Positions 8,501 to 16,947 of a stretch of DNA of 64,000 nucleotides are shown here, piece by piece; within the stretch, counting starts at the first letter, position 1, and each line of letters opens with the position of its first letter. Under the pieces are notes generated by a model, which had not been told where the DNA came from, searched no databases, and worked only from the letters and a program-made list of their open reading frames with translations. Source of the DNA: PALSA-693 sp963834725 (GTDB taxonomy: Bacteria; Actinomycetota; Acidimicrobiia; Acidimicrobiales; Palsa-688); contig CAWICN010000001.1 in the NCBI GenBank assembly GCA_963834725.1, positions 3,720,001 through 3,784,000 of the forward strand, given 5' to 3'. Made by a program: the position numbers and the translations under genes.

Positions 8501-8521
8501 TTATCCCCAGTATGTGGATAA
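8501..8521. promoter_or_regulatory. Pair of facing DnaA-box-like sites
   Basis: TTATCCCCA (8501-8509) and the exact box TGTGGATAA (8513-8521) face each other, 3 bp apart, in the 325-bp gap between the thiolase and crgA. The rest of the gap (8522-8781) holds GC-rich short repeats: cgcacccag/cgcaccca copies at 8677-8710 and GTGGGGCTAGTCA/GTGGAGCTACTCA at 8735-8787. No ORF is convincing there. It could be an origin remnant or a DnaA-regulated promoter. Confidence 0.5.
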
Positions 8522-8781
8522 CTCTGGGGAGAGCCACACGGGTGTAACTTTCTCGTTTCGCGCCGTTCACCGGGGCCGTCGGTCGGGTGCGCTTTCTCGC
8601 CAGCCCCGGGGGTAATACGGCGGCAATCTGGGTGCAATCGGTGCTTTTGGGTGCGGTTTTAGCTACGTAACGCCCCCCAGCGCACCCAAGGCACAAGACG
8701 CACCCAGCGCACTAAGGCACGGCGCCATTCGGTGGGGCTACTCACGGACCTGGGCTCAGTGGGGCTAGTCAGTGGAGCTAC

Positions 8782-9111
8782 TCAGTGCCAGCGCGTAGCC
8801 GCGACGAATCCGGCCACGATGAAGCCCAGCCCCACGAACAGGTAGATGTTGCTCGCCCCACCCGGGAGGAGGCCGAGGTAGTTGAGCATGATGCCGACGA
8901 CTCCGACCGCGAAGAGGGCCAGTATGAGTATCGGGTACCAGCGAGGGCTGGATCGCACCTCGGCCGGTATCGGCGCGGTGTAGCGCCCGCTGCTTGTGGT
9001 TGGCCCGCCACCTCGGCTACCGGACCCACCGTGCCCACCGGACCCACCGCGCTTGGCTAGTCCGCCCTTCGGCGTGACCCGCCCGGGCGCGTCCTTGGTC
9101 TTCCTCGGCAT
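8782..9111 (-). CDS. crgA: Cell division protein CrgA
   Basis: This 109-residue protein of actinobacterial divisomes links FtsZ-ring proteins and peptidoglycan enzymes. It has a disordered Lys/Gly-rich N-terminus (1-45), then two transmembrane helices (WYPILILALFAVGVVGIML and NIYLFVGLGFIVAGFVAA) separated by a short NYLGLLPGG loop, as in the CrgA family. Its place next to pabA and pknB matches mycobacteria. The 181-bp gap to the divergent pabA contains no other gene. Confidence 0.93.
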   Translation of the reverse strand: MPRKTKDAPGRVTPKGGLAKRGGSGGHGGSGSRGGGPTTSSGRYTAPIPAEVRSSPRWYPILILALFAVGVVGIMLNYLGLLPGGASNIYLFVGLGFIVAGFVAATRWH

Positions 9112-9292
9112 GATCCGATGTTAGTACCGGCGAAAAAACAACCTCCGCGGAAGAGGAGGCGGCGATGCTGATCAGCAAAGGAGAACAAGAGGGGGTCGTC
9201 GACGGGGAGCCGAGACTGGAGCAACCGCCGCGTCCTTCTCGGTCTCTCTCGACCTGAAGACCCGAAGCACCGCCGGGCGCTACCCTGCGGCC

Positions 9293-9922
9293 GTGGCCCG
9301 GGTGCTCGTTATCGATAACTACGACTCGTTCGTCTACAACCTGGTCCAGTACATCGGCCAGCTTGGGGCCGAGCCGCTGGTATACCGCAACGACGCCATC
9401 GACGTGCCCGCTGCCCGGGCCCTCCGACCTGATGGGGTGCTCGTCTCGCCCGGTCCGGGTCGGCCCGATGCCGCCGGTGCTTCCACGGCCCTGATCGCTG
9501 AGTTTGCCGGCGTCGTGCCCGTGCTTGGCGTCTGCCTTGGCCATCAATGCATCGGGGAGGTATTCGGTGGGCAGGTCGTTCGGGCTGCCGTCATGCACGG
9601 CAAGACATCGGTGATCACCCATGACGGACGGGAGGTCTTCGCCGGTCTGCCCGACCCGCTGGTCGCCACCCGGTACCACTCGCTAGTAGTCGATGCCGGC
9701 AGCGTGCCCCCCGAACTGGAGATCACAGCCTGGAGCGAGGACGGGAACGTGATGGGCTTGCGTCATCGGACGGTTGCGGTGGAAGGCCTGCAGTTTCATC
9801 CAGAATCCGTCCTCACCGACGGCGGCCACCGGCTGCTGGCCAACTGGCTAACGCTGTGCGGTCAATCTGACGCCTACGCCGCCGTTGCAAAGGCGGAGGC
9901 CGGGCTCACACAACGTCGCTAA
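9293..9922 (+). CDS. pabA: Anthranilate/aminodeoxychorismate synthase glutamine amidotransferase
   Basis: This 209-residue class I glutamine amidotransferase supplies ammonia to chorismate-using synthases in folate and/or tryptophan pathways. The nucleophile Cys lies in GVCLGHQCIGE (about residue 82) and the His-Glu pair in LQFHPESVLT. IDNYDSFVYNLVQY is the typical N-terminus. The start is GTG and the upstream ribosome binding site is weak. It lies between crgA and the convergent pknB. The component I partner is not in the window. Confidence 0.93.
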   Translation: MARVLVIDNYDSFVYNLVQYIGQLGAEPLVYRNDAIDVPAARALRPDGVLVSPGPGRPDAAGASTALIAEFAGVVPVLGVCLGHQCIGEVFGGQVVRAAVMHGKTSVITHDGREVFAGLPDPLVATRYHSLVVDAGSVPPELEITAWSEDGNVMGLRHRTVAVEGLQFHPESVLTDGGHRLLANWLTLCGQSDAYAAVAKAEAGLTQRR

Positions 9923-10068
9923 GTGCTTCAGATCTGAAGTACTAAGTGGTCCGATCTGGACGCTTGACCGGGCGCGGGCGTTGGACCCCCCGGCGAGGGC
10001 GCTGGACCCGCCGCGCCGCGACGGCGCTGGCCCGCTGATCGGCGTTGGACCCGCCCCCGGACCGGTGC

Positions 10069-12051
10069 CTACGTGGTCGGGCTGGGGAGGGTAGTCGTGG
10101 TGGACGTCGTTGACGTCGTGCTGGTGCTGGTGGACGTGGTCGGCGCCGTGTACGTCCCGATGACGACGTTGACGGTCGAGCCTTTGTTGAGGGTGATGTT
10201 GGCACCGGGGCTCTGGCTTTGAACCCTTCCGTTTTGGGCGGGGTTCGTGACCGGGGTGGTCGTGAAGTGCCCAACCAGGCCGGCGGCGGCCAGCTTCACG
10301 TTCGCGGCCGCCGCGGTCTCACCGATCAGGTTCGGGACGGTCTCCTGAGGGAAGCCCGTCGAGACGAAGACGGTCACCTGCGAGCCGACCGGCACCGGGG
10401 TCCCCGCTGCCGGGAGCGTCCGGGTCACCTGGCCCGACGGAACTGACGACGATGCTTCGTCGGCCTGAATGGCTGTCAACCCAAGCCCGGCGAGCGCTTG
10501 GCCGGCCACGGTCGGCGAGTCGCCGGCCAGCGAAGGGATCGTCTTCAGTGGCTTGCCAGCGGAAACCACCAGCTGGACGGACGACCCCTTGGCCCGGCTG
10601 GTGCCCGCGGGTGGGTTGGTGCTGATCACGTTGCCATTGGCGACGGTGAGTGACGGGGTCTTCGTGATGTTGACCTCGAAGCCGGCAGTCTTGAGGACGT
10701 TCGTGGCGTCAGCCTCTGATTTTCCGACAACATTCGGCACGGGCACTTGGACCGGCCCGCCGCTCACCAGAAGAACGAGCGGCTTGTCGCTCTGGAGTCT
10801 GGTCCCGGGCACCGGATCGGTGTTGACCACCGTTCCCGGCGTGACCGAGCTGGTCTCCGCTCGCGTGGAAACGTTGGTAAAGCCCATTTGTTGCAATTCG
10901 GTCATGGCGGCGGGCGACGGCTTGCCGACGACATCGTGGGGGACGGTCAGTGTCTTGGTGGAGTCCCACCAGCCGCGGGCCCGGCCCAGGAAGAACAGTC
11001 CAGCGGCCAGGGCGACGAGCACGGCGGCCACGAGGGCGGCCCATAACCACCAGCGCCGCGACGGCTCCTCCGGCCCCGAACCGTCGGCGCCGTAGACGGT
11101 GGGCGGAACGGGCGTGATGTCCCTGGTGCCCTGCTCCAGGGTTGGATCGGCGACCAGCGCTGTGCCGACCGCGGCGCCGCCGACGGCGGCAGCTACCCGG
11201 GTCGGTTCCGCCAGCGCCGCGACCGGCTGCCCGCGGTCGAAGCGCAGTAGATCGGTGCGCAACTCCCCGGCCGTCTGGTAGCGAGCCGCCGGGTCCTTGG
11301 CCAGGGCCTTCATGATGATGGCCTCGAACCCGGCCGGGACCGATGCATTGAGCGATGTCGGGGGGACCAGGTCTTCCTTGACGTGCTTGTAGGCAATGGA
11401 CACCGGACTGTCGCCGGCAAAAGGAGGCTTGCCGGCGGCCATCTGGTAGAGGACGACGCCGAGTGAGTAGACGTCGCTGCGAGCGTCGACCGGGTAGCCC
11501 TGAGCCTGCTCGGGGGAGAAGTAGGTCGCGGTCCCCATGACCGAGCCCGTCTGGGTGAGATCTTCGGTGCCGGCGCCGACGGCCCGGGCGATGCCGAAGT
11601 CGGTGACCTTCACCTGCCCGGACGTGTTGTCGATCAGGACGTTGCCAGGTTTGACATCACGATGGATGACCCCGCGTCCGTGGGCGAAGTCCAGGGCGGC
11701 GGCTACATCCGCGCCGATGGCCGCGGCCCGGCTGGCGTCGATGGGCCCTTCCTGCAGGATCGACGACAGCGTCCGTCCATCGACGTACTCCATGACAATG
11801 AAGTAGGTGTGCTCACCCTGGCCCCAGTCGTAGATGGAAACAATGTTGGGGTGGGTCAGGTTGGCGGCGGCCTTAGCTTCGCGGCGGAAGCGCTCGACGA
11901 ACGAGTGATCGATCGACAGCTCGGGAAAGAGGACCTTGACGGCCACCTCGCGGTCGAGGAGGAGATCCCGGGCCAGGTAGACCTGGGCCATCCCACCCCG
12001 CGCAATGTGGGTGACTATCTCATAGCGGTCACTGAAGACCTGGGAGGACAT
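10069..12051 (-). CDS. pknB: Serine/threonine protein kinase PknB with PASTA domains
   Basis: This 660-residue transmembrane kinase senses peptidoglycan fragments or lipid II and controls growth and division. The N-terminal kinase domain (about 10-270) has the GGMAQVYLA loop, catalytic VIHRDVKPGNVLI, DFGIARA and SPEQAQG. A single transmembrane helix (about 333-358) is followed by four PASTA repeats to about residue 635 and a Ser/Thr tail. It is the last gene of the fhaA-fhaB-pstP-rodA-pbpA-pknB series. No separate pknA is present. The 3' flank (9923-10068) is GC-rich with ggcgctggacccgc-type repeats. Confidence 0.97.
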   Translation of the reverse strand: MSSQVFSDRYEIVTHIARGGMAQVYLARDLLLDREVAVKVLFPELSIDHSFVERFRREAKAAANLTHPNIVSIYDWGQGEHTYFIVMEYVDGRTLSSILQEGPIDASRAAAIGADVAAALDFAHGRGVIHRDVKPGNVLIDNTSGQVKVTDFGIARAVGAGTEDLTQTGSVMGTATYFSPEQAQGYPVDARSDVYSLGVVLYQMAAGKPPFAGDSPVSIAYKHVKEDLVPPTSLNASVPAGFEAIIMKALAKDPAARYQTAGELRTDLLRFDRGQPVAALAEPTRVAAAVGGAAVGTALVADPTLEQGTRDITPVPPTVYGADGSGPEEPSRRWWLWAALVAAVLVALAAGLFFLGRARGWWDSTKTLTVPHDVVGKPSPAAMTELQQMGFTNVSTRAETSSVTPGTVVNTDPVPGTRLQSDKPLVLLVSGGPVQVPVPNVVGKSEADATNVLKTAGFEVNITKTPSLTVANGNVISTNPPAGTSRAKGSSVQLVVSAGKPLKTIPSLAGDSPTVAGQALAGLGLTAIQADEASSSVPSGQVTRTLPAAGTPVPVGSQVTVFVSTGFPQETVPNLIGETAAAANVKLAAAGLVGHFTTTPVTNPAQNGRVQSQSPGANITLNKGSTVNVVIGTYTAPTTSTSTSTTSTTSTTTTLPSPTT

Positions 12052-12173
12052 CTGGTTCAGAGCCTATGGGGAGAAGTCGTCGTCATCTGAGCACCCCTCG
12101 CAGGATCGCAGCGCGAGGGCGACTGGCCTGGCCTTAAGGCCGGCCAGCGGTTCCGGGCGGGAGCAACCTTTGC

Positions 12174-12208
12174 GTCGAGAAAGCCGCGCGAATACGCGGT
12201 TTCTCGAC
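12174..12208. repeat. Strong inverted repeat between pbpA and pknB
   Basis: GTCGAGAAA-g-CCGCG and CGCGGTTTCTCGAC pair over 14 bp with one bulge and a 6-nt loop. In the same 257-bp gap (12052-12308) a second hairpin CGCGGGG/CCCCGCG lies at about 12256-12278, and ggccagcggttc is repeated at 12142 and 12242. No ORF is supported. The hairpins may attenuate pknB transcription or process the operon mRNA. Confidence 0.7.
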
Positions 12209-12308
12209 AGCAATTCCCTTCCCCCGGCCTGCCAAGGCTGACGGCCAGCGGTTCGCGGGGCGGGCTGCACCCCGCGATCAGGGTTCGCGACCGGCGGCCA
12301 AAGGATCC

Positions 12309-13784
12309 TCATCCCGATGCCCCTTCCGTGAGGTATGCCTGGATCATGGCCTTGGCGATGGGCGCGGCCAAGGTGCCGCCCTGGAATGCGTTCGCTGATG
12401 GCTGGTTGGGCAGCACAACGGCGACTGCGATGGTGGGGTGGGCTGCGGGTGCGAACGCCACGAACCAGGCATTGATCTGCCCGGTTCCCGTCTGAGCGGT
12501 TCCGGTCTTGGCCGCAACCTGAACCCCCGGAATGCGGGCAGCCGTTCCAGTGCCCGCCGGGCTGTTGACGACCGACAGCATCAGCTGTGTGACGTTCGCC
12601 GCAGTGGCGGCCGAGGTGGCCTGAAGCCATGGTTTGGGCTGATACGTGCTGACGATCTGGTTCTGGGCGTTCGTGACATGGCCGAGGATGTGAGGAGTCA
12701 TGATCGTTCCGCCGTCGGCGATCGCGCCACCCACCATGGCCATGGCGAGGGGAGTGGCTGCGACATCTTGCTGCCCGATCGCCGAGAATGCCAGCCCGGG
12801 CAGATCGTTGCTGAACGACGACGCCGGTGGGAAGATGGACGTCGCCGGGAAGGGCAGGTCGACTGGCGGTGGGCGGTTGAACCCGAAGCTCTGTGCTTCG
12901 GAGGACAAAGCCTGGGCGCCAAGATCGAGACCGATCTGACCGAACCCGGTGTTGCACGAGACCGTGAACAACTCGAGGAGCTGTCCACCGCAGGTCTCGC
13001 CTCCGAAGTTGTGGAGGAGATTGGTCGTTTGCGGCAGCGGGAGCGCGGCCAGCGTCGGATATACCTTGCTCGCCAGCGCGGGCGCGTGGTCGTAGACCGC
13101 TGATGACGTGATGATCTTGAACGACGACCCCGGGAAGGACCGCTGACGGTACGCGCCCGGGGCGAGCGCGCCAGGCTGGGAGCCCAGCTGCTTGTAGTTG
13201 GCCTGTACCTGAGCCAGATCGTGCCCGGACAGGAGGTTGGGATCGAACGACGGGTTCGAGTACATGGCGAGGACGGATCCGGTGCGCGGGTCAAGCGCCA
13301 CGACCGAGCCAACCCGGCCGGCCAGCGAGGATTGGGCCACCTTTTGCAGCCGGTCGAGAACCGTGAGCGTGATGGACTGACTGTGATCGCGATTGGCGAG
13401 CAGTTGGCGCAGCTGGCTGAGGCTGGTCGGCAGCCTGAACGGTCTGCTGCTACCCGTCAGCACTTTGTCGTAGGTGCGCTCCGCCCCGTCTGATCCGTAG
13501 ATGAATGAGAAGTACCCGGTGATCTGGCCGAAGAGTGCGCCGGTAGGGTACTTGCGCAGATATTTGAACTGGTCGTTGGTCGGCACCGAGGCGGCGAGGG
13601 TGACGCCGTCGGCGGAGACGATGTCGCCTCGTTTGGCGGTGTACTCCTTCACGACGGCTCGCCCGTTGAGGGGGTTGGCTTCCAGGGCGCGGGCGTGAAC
13701 AACCTGTAACCAGTTGAGCTGCACGAAGAGAGCGACGAACAGCACGATGACGCCGAGGCCAACCAGCCGGATCTGCCGGTTCAC
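12309..13784 (-). CDS. pbpA: Penicillin-binding protein, class B transpeptidase (PbpA)
   Basis: This 491-residue membrane-anchored D,D-transpeptidase cross-links peptidoglycan with its SEDS partner RodA. One N-terminal transmembrane helix (about 7-27) is followed by a dimerisation domain and the transpeptidase domain. The catalytic motifs are SSFK (within PGSSFKIITS), SCN (TVSCNTGFG) and KTG (AAKTGTAQTG). The ATG overlaps the rodA stop by 4 bp, showing coupling. The length matches mycobacterial PbpA. Confidence 0.96.
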   Translation of the reverse strand: MNRQIRLVGLGVIVLFVALFVQLNWLQVVHARALEANPLNGRAVVKEYTAKRGDIVSADGVTLAASVPTNDQFKYLRKYPTGALFGQITGYFSFIYGSDGAERTYDKVLTGSSRPFRLPTSLSQLRQLLANRDHSQSITLTVLDRLQKVAQSSLAGRVGSVVALDPRTGSVLAMYSNPSFDPNLLSGHDLAQVQANYKQLGSQPGALAPGAYRQRSFPGSSFKIITSSAVYDHAPALASKVYPTLAALPLPQTTNLLHNFGGETCGGQLLELFTVSCNTGFGQIGLDLGAQALSSEAQSFGFNRPPPVDLPFPATSIFPPASSFSNDLPGLAFSAIGQQDVAATPLAMAMVGGAIADGGTIMTPHILGHVTNAQNQIVSTYQPKPWLQATSAATAANVTQLMLSVVNSPAGTGTAARIPGVQVAAKTGTAQTGTGQINAWFVAFAPAAHPTIAVAVVLPNQPSANAFQGGTLAAPIAKAMIQAYLTEGASG

Positions 13785-15112
13785 GCCGCCACCCCCATGG
13801 CGGTGTCGACCGGATCATGCAGCAGTGGGGGTGTTTCGGTGTCATGGGAAATACGCAGGAGCAGTGCCAGCAGGATGTAGTTGGCGATCAAGGACGATCC
13901 GCCGTAGGAGACAAAGGGCAGCGTAACGCCGGTCAGGGGTATCAGCCTGGTTACGCCGCCGATGATGACGAAAGTTTGGACACCGAGGATCAACGAGAGC
14001 CCCGCCGCGAGCAGCTTCTCGAACGGACGGTCACAGCGGATAGCAACTCGCAGGCCGGCACCCACCATGAGGAGATACCCGAGCAACAGGGCGGTTGCGC
14101 CGACCAACCCCAGCTCATCGGCGATCACTGCGAAGATCAGGTCGGTCGACGCCTCCGGCAAATGGCTGACGTTGCTCTGGCCGGGACCCTCCCCGAACAA
14201 CCCGCCTGCCGCGATGGCGAACCAGCCCTGAACGATCTGGTACCCCGTCGTCGAGGCGTGGGGCCAGGGGTCGATCCACCCCTGCACCCGCGTCTTGGCA
14301 TGGCCGATGACCTTTAGCGCCAGATACGACCCGAACCCGAACAGGGCGGCACCAAGCCCGAGGTAGTAGGCCCGCCCGGTCGCCACCCAGAGCATCCCTA
14401 TAAACAAGGCGAAGAAGAGGAAGGAGGAGCCGAGGTCGTTCTCGGCCAGGAAAATCAGCAGGGAGAGGCCCCAGGCGACGAGGATCGGCGCCAGGTATCG
14501 GGGGTCGAGTATCAGGAAGCGGCCGAAGCGGCGGGTCGCCCGGCCGAGAAGGTCGGCCCGCTCCACCATCACCGAAGCGAAGAAGATGGCGAGGGCCAGC
14601 TTGGCGATTTCGCCGGGCTGGAAGTTGAACGAGCCCAGCCGGATCCACAGACGGGCGCCGTTGATGTCTTCGCCGATGCCGGGCACCAGCGGGAGCAGGA
14701 GGAGCGCGATGCCCGCGAAAGCCAGGCTGTAGCGATACCGCTCGAGATCCCGCGCCCGTCGCACGACGGCCAGGGTGGCCACGAATGCGGCGATCCCGAT
14801 CGCGGTCCAGACGGCCTGCAGGCGGGCTTCGTGGGTGGAGAGACGAGCGATGAACACATAGCCGATTCCGTTGAGTAGTCCCGCCGTCGGCAGCAGGATG
14901 GGATCGGCGTTGGGCGCCAGCCGGCGCATCGCGAGGTGGGCGACGAGCAGCAAGGCGAAGATGGCCGCGAGGAACGGTCCGATGTTGGCCGGCAGGTTGC
15001 CGGCCTTGCCCAGCCCCGTGAGGGCGTAGAGCCCACCGACCAGCACGACCGCCAGCAGGATGAGGCCCAACTCGGTCCGCCGTCTGGCGGGTGCGGCGTG
15101 GGTCGCGATCAC
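13781..15112 (-). CDS. rodA: SEDS peptidoglycan glycosyltransferase RodA/FtsW
   Basis: This 443-residue polytopic SEDS protein polymerises lipid II. Family motifs are present, including the loop after helix 7 (PWPHASTTGYQIVQGWFAIA), LPEASTDLIFAVIAEE-like LPEASTDLIFAVIADE, and the C-terminal GVTLPFVSYGGSS. About eleven hydrophobic segments are visible. It overlaps pstP and pbpA by 4 bp on each side, so the operon is tightly coupled. Confidence 0.96.
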   Translation of the reverse strand: MIATHAAPARRRTELGLILLAVVLVGGLYALTGLGKAGNLPANIGPFLAAIFALLLVAHLAMRRLAPNADPILLPTAGLLNGIGYVFIARLSTHEARLQAVWTAIGIAAFVATLAVVRRARDLERYRYSLAFAGIALLLLPLVPGIGEDINGARLWIRLGSFNFQPGEIAKLALAIFFASVMVERADLLGRATRRFGRFLILDPRYLAPILVAWGLSLLIFLAENDLGSSFLFFALFIGMLWVATGRAYYLGLGAALFGFGSYLALKVIGHAKTRVQGWIDPWPHASTTGYQIVQGWFAIAAGGLFGEGPGQSNVSHLPEASTDLIFAVIADELGLVGATALLLGYLLMVGAGLRVAIRCDRPFEKLLAAGLSLILGVQTFVIIGGVTRLIPLTGVTLPFVSYGGSSLIANYILLALLLRISHDTETPPLLHDPVDTAMGVAA

Positions 15113-16422
15113 CTGCTGGATGGGGTGGTGGATTGCGGTGTCGCGGCCGGGGGATTGTTTGCGACTCGATCGGCGAACCGGGCGGACTGCTCTTCGGTCA
15201 CCATGCTGTTCACAAACTGACGAGCCGCACTCAAGGACGGCTCCTGCTGGCCGGCGGCGAGGGCGGGCAGGTGACGGGACTCCACGTTGGCCGTGGTGAC
15301 GCCCGTGGCATCGGCCACAGTGGGCTGGAACCAGAGCACCCCGCCGGGCCGACCCTGGAAGATCGTGATGTGGTTACCGGTCAGGCCCACGAAATACGAC
15401 GTTCGGGCATACCAGGCGATTCCCGCGGCCGCCAGTGCGAGCAGGGTAAGCAGCCCGAGCATGAACACCGCGACCCGCAGGGTGAACATCCGCCGCCGGG
15501 GCCGCATGCCAGACGCCCGGCGAGTGCCGCCCTCGTGGGTGTCGTCGCGGCCGCCGGCGCCGTGGGTGTCGTCGCGGCGGCCGCCGTGGGTGTCGTCGCG
15601 GCGGCCGGCGCCGTGGGTGTCGTCGCGGCGGCCGGCGCTGTCAGTGTCGTCGCGGCCGCCGGCCTCGTCGATGGCCGACGCGTCAGTGGTGTCGAGCACC
15701 ATCTCCGGATCAATGGCATCGACCACGATGACCGTGATGTTGTCGTTCCCGCCCCGGAACTTCGCCTCGGCCACCAGCTCCCGGGCGGCGTCCTCGGGGT
15801 TGTTCAGCCGGCGTAGCATCGCCGTGATCTGGTCGTCGTTCAGCTCCCGGAACAGCCCATCGCTGCATAGAAGAAAGCGGTCGCCCGCTACGGGGTCCAG
15901 CAGGAAAAGATCGGCCGGCACCTCCGGATCGACCCCGATGGCCCGGGTGATCACATTGCGGCGCGGATGGAACTCCGCCTCCTCCTTGGACAGCCGGCCC
16001 TCGGCCACCAGCTCCGCGACCAGGTTGTGATCGGATGTCACCTGGCGAAGCTCGGCGTCATGGAACACGTACAGGCGGGAATCCCCGATGTTGATGACGG
16101 CGACGCGGCCGTCGTCGACGAGCGCCAATGCCACCAGGGTCGTGCCCATGCCTCGCAGTTCCGGGTTGGCTTCGGCTTGGTCCCAGACCGCCCGATTGGC
16201 GGCCTGGGCCGCCTCGAGCAAGGTGTCGGGGGTGGGGTCGCCCGCGGCAACGAAAGCGAGCTGGAGGTGTTTGATCGCTATTGCGGCTGCGACCTCTCCC
16301 GCGGCCGGCCCTCCCATGCCGTCGGCGACCGCGAACAGAGGGCTGGCGACAAGGAGTTCGTCCTGATTGGTGGTACGAACCAGCCCGACGTCGGTGGCGG
16401 CTCCGGCGCGGAGCTTGATCAT
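15109..16422 (-). CDS. pstP: PP2C-family Ser/Thr phosphatase PstP
   Basis: This 437-residue phosphatase reverses PknB phosphorylation. The cytoplasmic PP2C domain (about 1-237) has VADGMGGPAAGEVAA, NIGDSRLYVF, LCSDGLFREL and GGNDNITVIVVD, with all metal-binding Asp positions present. A repetitive Arg/Asp/Thr/His/Gly linker (about 254-298, GRRDDTHGA-type units, DNA 15530-15660) leads to a transmembrane helix (near 310-332) and an extracytoplasmic tail. The repeat makes the linker length prone to slippage. Confidence 0.96.
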   Translation of the reverse strand: MIKLRAGAATDVGLVRTTNQDELLVASPLFAVADGMGGPAAGEVAAAIAIKHLQLAFVAAGDPTPDTLLEAAQAANRAVWDQAEANPELRGMGTTLVALALVDDGRVAVINIGDSRLYVFHDAELRQVTSDHNLVAELVAEGRLSKEEAEFHPRRNVITRAIGVDPEVPADLFLLDPVAGDRFLLCSDGLFRELNDDQITAMLRRLNNPEDAARELVAEAKFRGGNDNITVIVVDAIDPEMVLDTTDASAIDEAGGRDDTDSAGRRDDTHGAGRRDDTHGGRRDDTHGAGGRDDTHEGGTRRASGMRPRRRMFTLRVAVFMLGLLTLLALAAAGIAWYARTSYFVGLTGNHITIFQGRPGGVLWFQPTVADATGVTTANVESRHLPALAAGQQEPSLSAARQFVNSMVTEEQSARFADRVANNPPAATPQSTTPSSR

Positions 16423-16931
16423 CGGCGGACTTCCATGGTCGTCTTGCCGATCTGGAGTCTGTCTCCTCGGCGCAAGGCGGCCACGTTGGCGATCTTGCGT
16501 TTGTTGAGATAGGTACCGTTGGTGGAACCGAGGTCCTCGACATAGAGGTCTCCGTCGCGTCGGAACACCCTGGCGTGCAGCTGGGATACGAAGGTGTCGT
16601 CGGGGAGCGCCACGCCACAGCCGCCGGCTCTCCCGACCGTCACTTCCTCGCCAAGGGGGAACTCCTCACCCCGGTGGCCGGCGGGCTCCACGACGACGAG
16701 CTTCTCGCCACCGCGACCACTCCGGCCGGACCGTCGGAGCCCGGCGAAGCGGGGGGACCGGAGGGACCGGGACGGACCCGTGTCTGCCGGGCCGGGTCCG
16801 CCGGGGGGAGGTGACGGGGCTGGTTTGGGCTCGCGGAGCTCGACCCACACGGCCCGCAGGACCCGCAGGAAGAACAGATAGAGGATGGCCAGGAAGATGA
16901 GCTTGAGAAACGTGAGCAATTGGTCGGACAC
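16419..16931 (-). CDS. fhaB: FHA-domain protein FhaB
   Basis: This is a 170-residue protein from a GTG at 16931 (VSDQLLTFLKLIF), 17 bp after the fhaA stop. A longer frame starting inside fhaA is less likely. One N-terminal transmembrane helix (LKLIFLAILYLFFLRVL) and a Pro/Gly linker precede a C-terminal FHA domain with GRAGGCGVALPDD, VSQLHARVF and GSTNGTYLN, the phosphothreonine-binding loops. FhaB homologues are PknB substrates that act in cell-wall growth. Its stop overlaps the pstP start. Confidence 0.94.
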   Translation of the reverse strand: MSDQLLTFLKLIFLAILYLFFLRVLRAVWVELREPKPAPSPPPGGPGPADTGPSRSLRSPRFAGLRRSGRSGRGGEKLVVVEPAGHRGEEFPLGEEVTVGRAGGCGVALPDDTFVSQLHARVFRRDGDLYVEDLGSTNGTYLNKRKIANVAALRRGDRLQIGKTTMEVRR

Positions 16932-16947
16932 AGGCCGCTCGGATGTC

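Noticed and set aside
12064..12957. 297-residue minus-strand ORF overlapping pbpA
   Set aside because: It is an out-of-frame shadow of PbpA with Arg/Pro/Gly-rich composition typical of high-GC antisense or shifted frames.
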